From the NCBI GenBank assembly GCA_964059195.1, contig CAXKWD010000009.1, forward strand, positions 85,843,432 to 85,907,431: a stretch of DNA of 64,000 nt. The letters are read 5' to 3'. The notes beneath the pieces were generated by a model that was not told where the DNA came from, did not search any database, and worked only from the letters and a program-made list of their open reading frames with translations. Positions 41,251 to 53,294 of the stretch are shown one piece after another. Source of the DNA: Ectobius pallidus (lineage: Eukaryota; Arthropoda; Insecta; Blattodea; Ectobiidae). Within the stretch, counting starts at the first letter, position 1. Every line of letters begins with the position of its first letter. Made by a program: the position numbers and the translations under genes.

Positions 41251-44200
41251 AAATTTCGAAAAATTCACCCAGAATTCCCAGAAGGCTAACACCTTTGAAA
41301 ATTTCGGAAAATGCACCCAGAATTCCGAGAAGGCTGACCCCTTTGAAAATTTCGAAAAATGCACCCAGAATTCCGAGAAGGCTAACCCCTTTGATAATTT
41401 CGAAAAATGCACACAGAATTCCGAGAAGGCTAACCCCTTTGAAAATTTCGAAAAATGCACCCAGAATTCCGAGAAGGCTAACCCCTTTGAAAATTTCGAA
41501 ATATGCACCTAGAATTCCGAGAAGGCTAACCCCTTTGAAAATTTCGAAAAATGCACCCGGAATTCCGAGAAGGCTAACTAACCCCTTTGAAAATTTTGAA
41601 AAATGCACCCAGAATTCCGAGAAGGCTAACCCCTTTGAAAATTTCGAAAACTGCACCCAGAATTCCTAGAAGGCTAACCCGTTTGAAAATTTCGAAAAAT
41701 GCAACCAGAATTCCGAGAAGGCCCCTTTGAAAATTTCGAAAAATGCACCCAGAATTCCGAGAAGGCTAACCCCTTTCAAAATTTCGAAAAATGCACCCAG
41801 AATTCCGAGAAGGCTAACCCCTTTGAAAATTTCGAAAAATGCACCCAGAATTCCGAGAAGGCTAACTAACCCCTTTGAAAATTTCGAAAAATGCACCCAG
41901 AATTCAGAGAAGGCTAACCCGTTTGAAAATTTCGAAAAATGCACCCAGAATTCCGAGAAGGCTAACCCCTTTGAAAATTTCGAAAAATGCACCCAGAATT
42001 CCGAGAAGGCTAACCCCTTTGAAAATTTCGAAAAATGCACCCAGAATTCCGAGAAGGCTAACGCCTTTGAAAATTTCGAAAAATGTGCCCAGAATTCCGA
42101 GAAGGCTAAACCCTTTGAAAATTTCGAAAAATGCACCCAGAATTCCGAGAATGCTAACCCCTTTGAAAATTTCGAAAAATGCACCCAGAATTCCGAGAAG
42201 GCTAGCCCCTTTGAAAATTTCGAAAAATGCACCCAGAATTCCGAGAAGGCTAACCCCCTTGAAAATTTCGAAAAATCCACCCAGAATTCCAAGAAGGCTA
42301 ACCCTTTGAAAATATCGAAAAATGCACCCAGAATTCCAAGAAGGCTAACCTCTTTGAAAATTTCGAAAAATGCACCCAGAATTCCAAGAAGGCTAACCCC
42401 TTTGAAAATTTCGAAAAATGCACCCAGAATTTCGAGAAGGCTAACCCCTTTGAAAATTTCGAAAAATGCACCCAGAATTCCGAGAAAGCTAACCCCTTTG
42501 AAAATTTCGAAAAATGCACCCAGAATTCCGAGAATAATGCACCCAGAATTCCGAGAAGGCCATCCCCTTTGAAAATTTCGAAAAATGCACCCAGAATTCC
42601 GAGAAGGCTAGCCCCTTTGAAAATTTCGAAAAATGCACCCAGAATTCCGAGAAGGCTAACCCCTTTGAAAATTTCGAAAAATGCACCCAGAATTCCGAGA
42701 AGACTAACCCCTTTGAAAATTTCGAAAAATGCACCCAGAATTCCGAGAATATTGCACCCAGAATTCCGAGAAGGCCATCCCCTTTGAAAATTTCGAAAAA
42801 TGCACCCAGAATTCCGAGAAGGCTAACCCCTTTGAAAATTTCGAAAAATGCACCCAGAATTCCGAGAAGGCTAACCCCTTTGAAAATTTCGAAAAATGCA
42901 CCCAGAATTCCGAGAAGGCTAACCCCCTTGAAAATTTCGAAAAATGCGCCCAGAATTCCGAGAAGGCTAACCCCTTTGAAAATTTTGAAAAATGCGCCCA
43001 GAATTCCGAGAAGGCCAACCATTTGACAATTTCGAAAAATGCACCCAGAATTCCCAGAAGGCTAACCCCTTTGAAAATTTCGAAAAATGCACCCAGAATT
43101 CCGAGAAGGCTAGCCCCTTTGAAAATTTCGAAAAATGCAGCCAGAATTACGAGAAGGCTAACCCCTTTGAAAATTTCGAAAAATGCACCCAGAATTCCGA
43201 GAAGGCTAACCCCTTTGAAAATTTCGAATAATGCACCCAGAATTCCGAGAAGACTAACCCCTTTGAAAATTTCGAAAAATGCTCCCAGAATTCCGAGAAG
43301 GCTAACCCCTTTGAAAATTTCGAAAAATGCACCATGAATTGCGAGAAAGCTAACACCTTTGAAAATTTCGAAAAAATCACCCAGAATTCTGAGAAGGCTA
43401 ACCCCTTTGAAAATTTCGAAAAATGCAGCCAGAGTTACGAGAAGGCTAACACCTTTGAAAATTTCGAAAAATGCACCCAGCATTCCGAAAAGGCTAGCCC
43501 TTTTGAAAATTTCGAAAAATGAACCCAGAATTCCGAGAAGGCTAACCCTTTGAACATTTCGAAAAATGCACCATGAATTCCGAGAAGGCTAACCCCTTTG
43601 AAAATTTCGAAAAATGCACCATGAATTGCGAAAAGGCTAACACCTTTGAAAGTTTCGAAAAAATCACCCAGAATTCCGAGAAGGCTAACCCTTTTGAAAA
43701 TTTCGAAAAATGCAGCCAGAGTTACGAGAAGGCTAACCCCTTTGAAAATTTCGAAAAATGCACCCAGAATTCCGAGAAGGCTAACCCCTTTTAAAATTTC
43801 GAAAAATGCACCCAGAATTCCGAGAAGGCTAACTAACCCCTTTGAAAATTTCGAAAATTGCAACCAGAATTCCGAGAAGGCTAACCCCTTTGAAAATTTC
43901 GAAAAATGCATCAAGAATTCCGAGAAGGCTAACCCCTTTGAAAATTTCGAAAAATGCACCCAGCATTCCGAAAAGGCTAGCTCTTTTGAAAATTTCGAAA
44001 AATGAACCCAGAATTCCGAGAAGGCTAACCCTTTGAAAATTTCGAAAAATGCACCATGAATTCCGAGAAGGCTAACCCCTTTGAAAATTTCAAAAATGCA
44101 CCCGGAATTCCGAGAAGGCTAACTAACCCCTTTGAAAATTTCGAAAAATGCACCCAGAATTCCGAGAAGGCTAAGCCCTTTGAAAATTTCGAAAAATGCA

Positions 44201-45762
44201 CCCAGAATTCCGAGAAGGCTAACCCGTTTGAAAATTTCGAAAAATGCAACCAGAATTCCGAGAAGGCCCCTTTGAAAATTTCGAAAAATGCACCCAGAAT
44301 TCCGAGAAGGCTAACGCCTTTGAAAATTTCGAAAAATGCACCCAGAATTCCGAGAAGGCTAACTAACCCCTTTGAAAATTTCGAAAAATGCACCCAGAAT
44401 TCAGAGAAGGCTAACCCGTTTGAAAATTTCGAAAAATGCACCCAGAATTCCGAGAAGGCTAACCCCATTGAAAATTTCGAAAAATGCACCCAGAATTCCG
44501 AGAAGGCTAACCCCTTTGAAAATTTCGAAAATGCACCCAGAATTCCGAGAATGCTAAACCCTTTGAAAATTTCGAAAAATGCACCCAGAATTCCGAGAAG
44601 CCTAACCGTTTTGAAAATTTCGAACAATGCACCCAGAATTCCGAGAATGCTAACCCCTTTGAAAATTTCGAAAAATGCACCCAGAATTCCGAGAAGGCTA
44701 GCCCCTTTGAAAATTTCGAAAAATGCACCCAGAATTCCGAGAAGGCTAACCCCTTTGAAAATTTCGAAAAATGCACCCAGAATTCCGAGAAGGCTAACTA
44801 ACCCCTTTGAAAATTTCGAAAATTGCAACCAGAATTCCGAGAAGGCTAACCCCTTTGAAAATTTCGAAAAATGCACCAAGAATTCCGAGAAGGCTAACCC
44901 GTTAGAAAATTTCGAAAAATGCACCCAGAATTCCGAGAATAATGCACCCAGAATTCCGAGAAGGCCATCCCCTTTGAAAATTTCGAAAAATGCACCCAGA
45001 ATTCCGAGAAGGCTAACCCCTTTGAAAATTTCGAAAAATGCACCCAGAATTCCGAGAAGGCTAACCCCCTTGAAAATTTCGAAAAATGCGCCCAGAATTC
45101 CGAGAAGGCTAACCCCTTTGAAAATTTTGAAAAATGTGCCCAGAATTCCGAGAAGGCCAACCATTTGAATATTTCGAAAAATTCACCCAGAATTCCCAGA
45201 AGGCTAACACCTTTGAAAATTTCGAAAAATGCACCCAGAATTCCGAGAATGCTAACCCCTTTGAAAATTTCGAAAAATGCACCCAGCATTCCGAAAAGGC
45301 TAGCCCTTTTGAAAATTTCGAAAAATGAACCCAGAGTTACGAGAAGGCTAACCCCTTTGAAAATTTCGAAAAATGCACCCAGAATTCCCAGAAGGCTAAC
45401 CCCTTTGAAAATTTCGAAAAATGCACCCAGAATTCCGAGAAGGCTAGCCCCTTTGAAAATTTCGAAAAATGCAGCCAGAATTACGAGAAGGCTAACCCCT
45501 TTTAAAATTTCGAAAAATGCACCCAGAATTCCGAGAAGGCTAACCCCTTTGAAAATTTCGAAAAATTCACCCAGAATTCCCAGAAGGCTAACCCCTTTGA
45601 AAATTTCGAAAAATGCACCCAGAATTCCGAGAATGCTAACCCCTTTGAAAATTTCGAAAAATGCACCCAGCATTCCGAAAAGGCTAGCCCTTTTGAAAAT
45701 TTCGAAAAATGAACCCAGAATTCCGAGAAGGCTAACCAATTGAAAATTTCGAAAAATGCACC
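41216..45762. repeat. Displaced copy of 29.0-33.4 kb (offset about 12.2-12.3 kb)
   Basis: Variant order matches 28996-33446, with offsets growing in 48-bp steps (12,220, then 12,268, then 12,316), which indicates whole-monomer gains. The region includes GAATATTGCACCC (GAATAATGC in the source) and TTTGACAATTTCG, which are private point changes. It therefore repeats a block separated by other copies rather than an adjacent neighbour. Confidence 0.75.
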
Positions 45763-48700
45763 ATGAATTCCGAGAAGGCTAACCCCTTTGAAAATTTCGA
45801 AAAATGCACCATGAATTGCGAGAAGGCTAACACCTTTGAAAATTTCGAAAAAATCACCCAGAATTCCGAGAAGGCTAACACCTTTGAAAATTTCGAAAAA
45901 TGCAGCCTGAGTTACGAGAAGGCTAACCCCTTTGAAAATTTCGAAAAATGCACCCAGAATTCCGAGAAGGCTAACCCCTTTGAAAATTTCGGAAAATGCA
46001 CCCAGAATTCCGAGAAGGCTGACCCCTTTGAAAATTTCGAAAAATGCACCCAGAATTCCGAGAAGGCTAACCCCTTTGAAAATTTCGAAAAATGCACACA
46101 GAATTCCGAGAAGGCTTTCCCCTTTGAAAATTTCGAAAAATGCACCCAGAATTCCGAGAAGGCTAACCCCTTTGAAAATTTCGAAATATGCACCCAGAGT
46201 TCCGAGAAGGCTAACCCCTTTGAAAATTTCGAAAAATGCACCCGGAATTCCGAGAAGGCTAACTAACCCCTTTGAAAATTTTGAAAAATGCACCCAGAAT
46301 TCCGAGAAGGCTAACCCCTTTGAAAATTTCGAAAAATGCACCCAGAATTCCTAGAAGGCTAACCCGTTTGAAAATTACGAAAAATGCAACCAGAATTCCG
46401 AGAAGGCCCCTTTGAAAATTTCGAAAAATGCACCCAGAATTCCGAGAAGGCTAACCCCTTTCAAAATTTCGAAAAATGCACCCAGAATTCCGAGAAGGCT
46501 AACCCCTTTGAAAATTTCGAAAAATGCACCCAGAATTCCGAGAAGGCTAACTAACCCCTTTGAAAATTTCGAAAATGCACCCAGAATTCAGAGAAGGCTA
46601 ACCCGTTTGAAAATTTCGAAAAATGCACCCAGAATTCCGAGAAGGCTAACCCCTTTGAAAATTTCGAAAAATGCACCCAGAATTCCGAGAAGGCTAACCC
46701 CTTTGAAAATTTCGAAAAATGCACCCAGAATTCCGAGAAGGCTAACCCCTTTGAAAATTTCGAAAAATGTGCCCAGAATTCCGAGAAGGCTAAACCCTTT
46801 GAAAATTTCGAAAAATGCACCCAGAATTCCGAGAAGCCTAATCGTTTTGAAAATTTCGAAAAATGCACCCAGAATTCCGAGAATGCTAACCCCTTTGAAA
46901 ATTTCGAAAAATGCACCCAGAATTCCGAGAAGGCTAGCCCCTTTGAAAATTTCGAAAAATGCACCCAGAATTCCAAGAAGGCTAACCCTTTGAAAATATC
47001 GAAAAATGCACCCAGAATTCCAAGAAGGCTAACCTCTTTGAAAATTTCGAAAAATGCACCCAGAATTCCAAGAAGGCTAACCCCTTTGAAAATTTCGAAA
47101 AATGCACCCAGAATTCCAAGAAGGCTAACCCCTTTGAAAATTTCGAAAAATGCACCCAGAATTTCGAGAAGGCTAACCCCTTTGAAAATTTCGAAAAAAT
47201 GCACCCTCAATTCCGAGAAGGCTAACCCCTTTGAAGATTTCGAAAAATGCACCCACAATTCCGAGAAGGCTAACCCCTTTGATAATTTCGAAAAATGCAC
47301 CCAGAATTACGAGAAGGCTAACCCCTTTGAAAATTTCGAAAAATGCACCCAGAATTCCGAGAAGGCTAACCCCTTTGAAAATTTCGAAAAATGCACCATG
47401 AATTGCGAGAAAGCTAACACCTTTGAAAATTTCGAAAAAATCACCCAGAATTCTGAGAAGGCTAACCCCTTTGAAAATTTCGAAAAATGCAGCCAGAGTT
47501 ACGAGAAGGCTAACACCTTTGAAAATTTCGAAAAATGCACCCAGCATTCCGAAAAGGCTAGCCCTTTTGAAAATTTCGAAAAATGAACCCAGAATTCCGA
47601 GAAGGCTAACCCTTTGAACATTTCGAAAAATGCACCATGAATTCCGAGAAGGCTAACCCCTTTGAAAATTTCGAAAAATGCACCATGAATTGCGAAAAGG
47701 CTAACACCTTTGAAAGTTTCGAAAAAATCACCCAGAATTCCGAGAAGGCTAACCCTTTTGAAAATTTCGAAAAATGCAGCCAGAGTTACGAGAAGGCTAA
47801 CCCCTTTGAAAATTTCGAAAAATGCACCCAGAATTCCGAGAAGGCTAACCCCTTTTAAAATTTCGAAAAATGCACCCAGAATTCCGAGAAGGCTAACTAA
47901 CCCCTTTGAAAATTTCGAAAATTGCAACCAGAATTCCGAGAAGGCTAACCCCTTTGAAAATTTCGAAAAATGCATCAAGAATTCCGAGAAGGCTAACCCC
48001 TTTGAAAATTTCGAAAAATGCACCCAGCATTCCGAAAAGGCTAGCTCTTTTGAAAATTTCGAAAAATGAACCCAGAATTCCGAGAAGGCTAACCCTTTGA
48101 AAATTTCGAAAAATGCACCATGAATTCCGAGAAGGCTAACCCCTTTGAAAATTTCAAAAATGCACCCGGAATTCCGAGAAGGCTAACTAACCCCTTTGAA
48201 AATTTCGAAAAATGCACCCAGAATTCCGAGAAGGCTAAGCCCTTTGAAAATTTCGAAAAATGCACCCAGAATTCCGAGAAGGCTAACCCGTTTGAAAATT
48301 TCGAAAAATGCAACCAGAATTCCGAGAAGGCCCCTTTGAAAATTTCGAAAAATGCACCCAGAATTCCGAGAAGGCTAACCCCTTTGAAAATTTCGAAAAA
48401 TGCACCCAGAATTCCGAGAAGGCTAACTAACCCCTTTGAAAATTTCGAAAAATGCACCCAGAATTCAGAGAAGGCTAACCCGTTTGAAAATTTCGAAAAA
48501 TGCACCCAGAATTCCGAGAAGGCTAACCCCATTGAAAATTTCGAAAAATGCACCCAGAATTCCGAGAAGGCTAACCCCTTTGAAAATTTCGAAAATGCAC
48601 CCAGAATTCCGAGAAGGCTAAACCCTTTGAAAATTTCGAAAAATGCACCCAGAATTCCGAGAAGCCTAACCGTTTTGAAAATTTCGAACAATGCACCCAG

Positions 48701-51490
48701 AATTCCGAGAATGCTAACCCCTTTGAAAATTTCGAAAAATGCACTCAGAATTCCGAGAAGGCTAGCCCCTTTGAAAATTTCGAAAAATGCACCCAGAATT
48801 CCGAGAAGGCTAACCCCTTTGAAAATTTCGAAAAATGCACCCAGAATTCCGAGAAGGCTAACTAACCCCTTTGAAAATTTCGAAAATTGCAACCAGAATT
48901 CCGAGAAGGCTAACCCCTTTGAAAATTTCGAAAAATGCACCAAGAATTCCGAGAAGGCTAACCCGTTAGAAAATTTCGAAAAATGCACCCAGAATTCCGA
49001 GAATAATGCACCCAGAATTCCGAGAAGGCCATCCCCTTTGAAAATTTCGAAAAATGCACCCAGAATTCCGAGAAGGCTAACCCCTTTGAAAATTTCGAAA
49101 AATGCACCCAGAATTCCGAGAAGGCTAACCCCCTTGAAAATTTCGAAAAATGCGCCCAGAATTCCGAGAAGGCTAACCCCTTTGAAAATTTTGAAAAATG
49201 TGCCCAGAATTCCGAGAAGGCCAACCATTTGAATATTTCGAAAAATTCACCCAGAATTCCCAGAAGGCTAACACCTTTGAAAATTTCGAAAAATGCACCC
49301 AGAATTCCGAGAATGCTAACCCCTTTGAAAATTTCGAAAAATGCACCCAGCATTCCGAAAAGGCTAGCCCTTTTGAAAATTTCGAAAAATGAACCCAGAG
49401 TTACGAGAAGGCTAACCCCTTTGAAAATTTCGAAAAATGCACCCAGAATTCCCAGAAGGCTAACCCCTTTGAAAATTTCGAAAAATGCACCCAGAATTCC
49501 GAGAAGGCTAGCCCCTTTGAAAATTTCGAAAAATGCAGCCAGAATTACGAGAAGGCTAACCCCTTTTAAAATTTCGAAAAATGCACCCAGAATTCCGAGA
49601 AGGCTAACCCCTTTGAAAATTTCGAAAAATTCACCCAGAATTCCCAGAAGGCTAACCCCTTTGAAAATTTCGAAAAATGCACCCAGAATTCCGAGAATGC
49701 TAACCCCTTTGAAAATTTCGAAAAATGCACCCAGCATTCCGAAAAGGCTAGCCCTTTTGAAAATTTCGAAAAATGAACCCAGAATTCCGAGAAGGCTAAC
49801 CAATTGAAAATTTCGAAAAATGCACCATGAATTCCGAGAAGGCTAACCCCTTTGAAAATTTCGAAAAATGCACCATGAATTGCGAGAAGGCTAACACCTT
49901 TGAAAATTTCGAAAAAATCACCCAGAATTCCGAGAAGGCTAACACCTTTGAAAATTTCGAAAAATGCAGCCTGAGTTACGAGAAGGCTAACCCCTTTGAA
50001 AATTTCGAAAAATGCACCCAGAATTCCGAGAAGGCTAACCCCTTTGAAAATTTCGGAAAATGCACCCAGAATTCCGAGAAGGCTGACCCCTTTGAAAATT
50101 TCGAAAAATGCACCCAGAATTCCGAGAAGGCTAACCCCTTTGAAAATTTCGAAAAATGCACACAGAATTCCGAGAAGGCTTTCCCCTTTGAAAATTTCGA
50201 AAAATGCACCCAGAATTCCGAGAAGGCTAACCCCTTTGAAAATTTCGAAATATGCACCCAGAATTCCGAGAAGGCTAACCCCTTTGAAAATTTCGAAAAA
50301 TGCACCCGGAATTCCGAGAAGGCTAACTAACCCCTTTGAAAATTTTGAAAAATGCACCCAGAATTCCGAGAAGGCTAACCCCTTTGAAAATTTCGAAAAA
50401 TGCACCCAGAATTCCTAGAAGGCTAACCCGTTTGAAAATTACGAAAAATGCAACCAGAATTCCGAGAAGGCCCCTTTGAAAATTTCGAAAAATGCACCCA
50501 GAATTCCGAGAAGGCTAACCCCTTTCAAAATTTCGAAAAATGCACCCAGAATTCCGAGAAGGCTAACCCCTTTGAAAATTTCGAAAAATGCACCCAGAAT
50601 TCCGAGAAGGCTAACTAACCCCTTTGAAAATTTCGAAAATGCACCCAGAATTCAGAGAAGGCTAACCCGTTTGAAAATTTCGAAAAATGCACCCAGAATT
50701 CCGAGAAGGCTAACCCCTTTGAAAATTTCGAAAAATGCACCCAGAATTCCGAGAAGGCTAACCCCTTTGAAAATTTCGAAAAATGCACCCAGAATTCCGA
50801 GAAGGCTAACCCCTTTGAAAATTTCGAAAAATGTGCCCAGAATTCCGAGAAGGCTAAACCCTTTGAAAATTTCGAAAAATGCACCCAGAATTCCGAGAAG
50901 CCTAATCGTTTTGAAAATTTCGAAAAATGCACCCAGAATTCCGAGAATGCTAACCCCTTTGAAAATTTCGAAAAATGCACCCAGAATTCCGAGAAGGCTA
51001 GCCCCTTTGAAAATTTCGAAAAATGCACCCAGAATTCCAAGAAGGCTAACCCTTTGAAAATATCGAAAAATGCACCCAGAATTCCAAGAAGGCTAACCTC
51101 TTTGAAAATTTCGAAAAATGCACCCAGAATTCCAAGAAGGCTAATCCCTTTGAAAATTTCGAAAAATGCACCCAGAATTCCAAGAAGGCTAACCCCTTTG
51201 AAAATTTCGAAAAATGCACCCAGAATTTCGAGAAGGCTAACCCCTTTGAAAATTTCGAAAAAATGCACCCTCAATTCCGAGAAGGCTAACCCCTTTGAAG
51301 ATTTCGAAAAATGCACCCTCAATTCCGAGAAGGCTAACCCCTTTGAAGATTTCGAAAAATGCACCCACAATTCCGAGAAGGCTAACCCCTTTGATAATTT
51401 CGAAAAATGCACCCAGAATTACGAGAAGGCTAACCCCTTTGAAAATTTCGAAAAATGCACCCAGAATTCCGAGAAGGCTAACCCCTTTGA
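43308..51490. repeat. Tandem duplication, 4,064-bp period
   Basis: Copy 1 spans about 43308-47371 and copy 2 about 47372-51490. Copy 2 gains one extra monomer near 51300, an additional CACCCTCAATTCC unit with GAAGATTTCG. Few other differences are visible, for example CACTCAG at 48742, GGCTAATCCC near 51142, and AGGCTAACGCC versus AGGCTAACCCC near 44313/48377. Copy 2 ends close to the retrotransposon and merges into more divergent monomers. Confidence 0.85.
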
Positions 51491-51758
51491 AAATTTCGAT
51501 AAATGCACCCAGAATGCTAACCCCTTTGAAAATTTGGAAAAATGCATCCAGAATTCCAAGAAGGCTATCCCCTTTGAAAATTTCGAAAAATGCGCCCAGA
51601 ATTCCGAGAAGGCTAACCCCTTTGAAAATTTCGAAAAATGCACCCAGAATTCCGAGAAGGCTAACCCCTTTGAAAATTTCGAAAATTGCACCCAGAATTC
51701 CGAGAAGGCTAACCCCTTTGGAAATTTCTAAAAATGCAACCAGAATTCCGAGAAGGCT
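51490..51758. repeat. Divergent satellite edge before the retrotransposon
   Basis: These last few monomers carry private changes not seen in the core: GATAAATGC, a unit shortened to CACCCAGAATGCTAACC, TTTGGAAAAATGCATCC, AAGGCTATCCCC, and a final TTTGGAAATTTCTAAAAATGC. ATGCATCC and AAGGCTATCC also appear in the array beyond the retrotransposon (62264, 63062, 63208), so the two flanks resemble each other more than they resemble the core. Confidence 0.75.
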
Positions 51759-53066
51759 TGCACCGACTGGTATTTGAGGCCGGTGCAATTAGTTCTTTTC
51801 TTCCCGCCAGAGTTCGCAATCTGCCTGACAGAACAGTTGGCTGCACTGGTTGCGGGCTTGTGCTGCTCTTGACTGAGTGTCACAAGCTGTGGCTAGTGCG
51901 CTGTACTGAGGGCCGCGGGCAGAATGTAGTGTGACTTTGTTCGCGCGTCGTCGCGACTTTGTCTTGTGCTGCTGTCTGAAGCTGAGGAAGCGTTCTTGTG
52001 GATTCTGATTCTCAAAATGGCGTTCATACAGGTATGTTGCTTTCGGGCGGTGGTCCAAACAATGGCAGGTTTTAATACCTGTTAGCCTGTAATTTAGCTG
52101 TGATTAGATCGCTTTATGTTTGTTTGTGATGTGTACTTTGCTTTGTCGTAGTTTTGTGATCTAAATACTGTTAAAATGAAGAAATATGTCCACGGCGTCA
52201 TCATGCCGGGGGCAGAAGCCTAATTTCCTTGCTCTGCGCGCAGTGTAATATTTCCCCCCTGTTTTTGGTGACTGATTCAGTTTAGTTCCGGGTTCATTTT
52301 CTATCTAATTATGTACACATCACTTGTTCTTAATTAGTTTCCGTATTTTTTGCACATACCAATTTGCCTTTTAAGAATCCCGTGGCGTGGGTATGGAGGC
52401 GCCCATGTGGCGGTAATTTAGTGTTGCCTCCCATTTAGCTAATCTGTATTTATCTTCCAGAATCCCTCCTCTTTTTCCCATGTTTTCGTCTTAATGAAAT
52501 AACTAATATTTTCTCTGTATGAATTTTTAACCAAAGCTGTATTTTAGAAAACAAAAATGTATAAAATTATTATGTAAATAGTTTGGTACCAACAAGTCTG
52601 AGATAATAATATAAACTATGTATAAGTAGTAAAAGAATTTATTTATTTTATTGTATACTAACAGCATATTTTGTTATAAATTGAAATAGATTTTATGAAG
52701 TGTTGAATCTCCAAAAGTTTAATTAAATTATTATTTAATTTGTATTCTTTGGTCTTAGAAATTTCTTTTTAGTAAATTGTTTTCTTTCAATATTTTAGAT
52801 CTCATGAATCTGTAATATTAATTTTATATTGAAATTTTGTCAACCAAAAGAAAACATTTCTGTCAAAGATGTACTTTAAAGCAGAATCGACAAAAGAAAA
52901 ACAAACCTAATTCTGCAAATATACTAAAACAAAAAAGAATTCTGTTCGCTCTGTTCAGCCTTGTTGCCCCACTCTGGGTTCACATTTATCCTTTGGGCGG
53001 GCTCACTAGTAAGGTTAGGTTAGCTTTCCTGCGGGTGGTGACCTTTGCACTCCTTCCACATTCCCA
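51759..53066 (+). repeat. 5' long terminal repeat
   Basis: The 1,308-bp sequence matches the 3' LTR from TGCACCGACTGG to CACATTCCCA and therefore has TG...CA ends. Homology with the 3' copy extends one base further on each side (51758 and 53067), so the exact ends are uncertain. It holds a GC-moderate first third, an AT-rich stretch at about 52480-52830, and near its end GGTTAGGTTAG (53013-53023). No convincing TATA box or AATAAA signal stands out. An AAAATGGCG element followed directly by a consensus splice donor lies at 52014-52037. Compared with the 3' LTR it lacks 16 net bases near 51979. Confidence 0.95.
52014..52037 (+). promoter_or_regulatory. AAAATGGCG element with adjacent splice donor in the 5' LTR
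   Basis: AAAATGGCG at 52014-52022 is a YY1/Pho-like motif and also an ATG in strong initiation context (A at -3, G at +4). It is followed by CAG|GTATGT, with the GT at 52032. The identical arrangement is in the 3' LTR (59318-59341). A good 3' splice site (pyrimidine-rich tract, then TTTTAG at 52793-52798) lies 767 bp downstream in both LTRs, and another (CCCATTAG) lies at 53151-53158 in the leader. Function is inferred only. Confidence 0.3.
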
Positions 53067-53294
53067 TAGGGGTGGGCGCAATAGTTGTATGCAGAGCGTG
53101 GTTCAGTCCACAATTATCTGCAGCCCTTATCTTTTGCATTTTCTTTTTGTCCCATTAGTCATTGGTGAATTTGAGCAACATGAATCCTTTCTTGGTTTGG
53201 TTTTAGAATTATTTTATTTTAAACGACCGGTTTTGCTCTATTATTTGCTTTTTTTGCCTGTTAAATATTCTAAAGTCTGTTTAATTTGCTTTTC
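53067..53294 (+). other. Untranslated leader of the retrotransposon, weak primer-binding candidate
   Basis: The stretch lies between the 5' LTR and the first gag ATG. A TGG-starting stretch, TGGGCGCAATAG, begins at 53073 a few bases after the LTR and could be a primer-binding site, but I cannot match it to a tRNA 3' end with confidence. The rest is T-rich, with a CCCATTAG acceptor-like site at 53151-53158. No gene is seen here. Confidence 0.35.

Larger units (their letters stand above)
1..51758. repeat. 48-bp satellite DNA array, main block
   Basis: Head-to-tail tandem repeat of a 48-bp monomer that fills the whole stretch, roughly 1,070 units by length divided by 48. Landmarks in order within each unit are CCCCTTTG, AAAATTTCGAAAAATG, CACCCAGAATTCCGAG and AAGGCTAA, so every consensus unit holds a GAATTC site and a TTCGAA site. 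GC is 20 of 48 bases and there are two CpGs per unit. Single-base variants (CACCATG, CAGCCAG, CAGCATT, GTGCCC) and length variants (about 23, 39, 44, 47 and 52 bp) recur in fixed orders, which reveals the nested duplications listed separately. Long open frames on both strands are a by-product of a period divisible by three; length variants and stops break each of them, and I see no start context, splice structure or domain. The array runs off the left edge of the window. Confidence 0.98.

Noticed and set aside
1..51758. CRISPR-like array
   Set aside because: There are no distinct spacers; the whole unit repeats, the context is eukaryotic and there are no cas genes.
52725..52740. ATTAAA polyadenylation signal in the LTR
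   Set aside because: It lies in a general AT-rich stretch where such hexamers occur by chance.
53073..53090. Firm primer-binding site call
   Set aside because: It starts with TGG near the LTR end, but I could not match it to a specific tRNA 3' end. It is kept only as a weak candidate.
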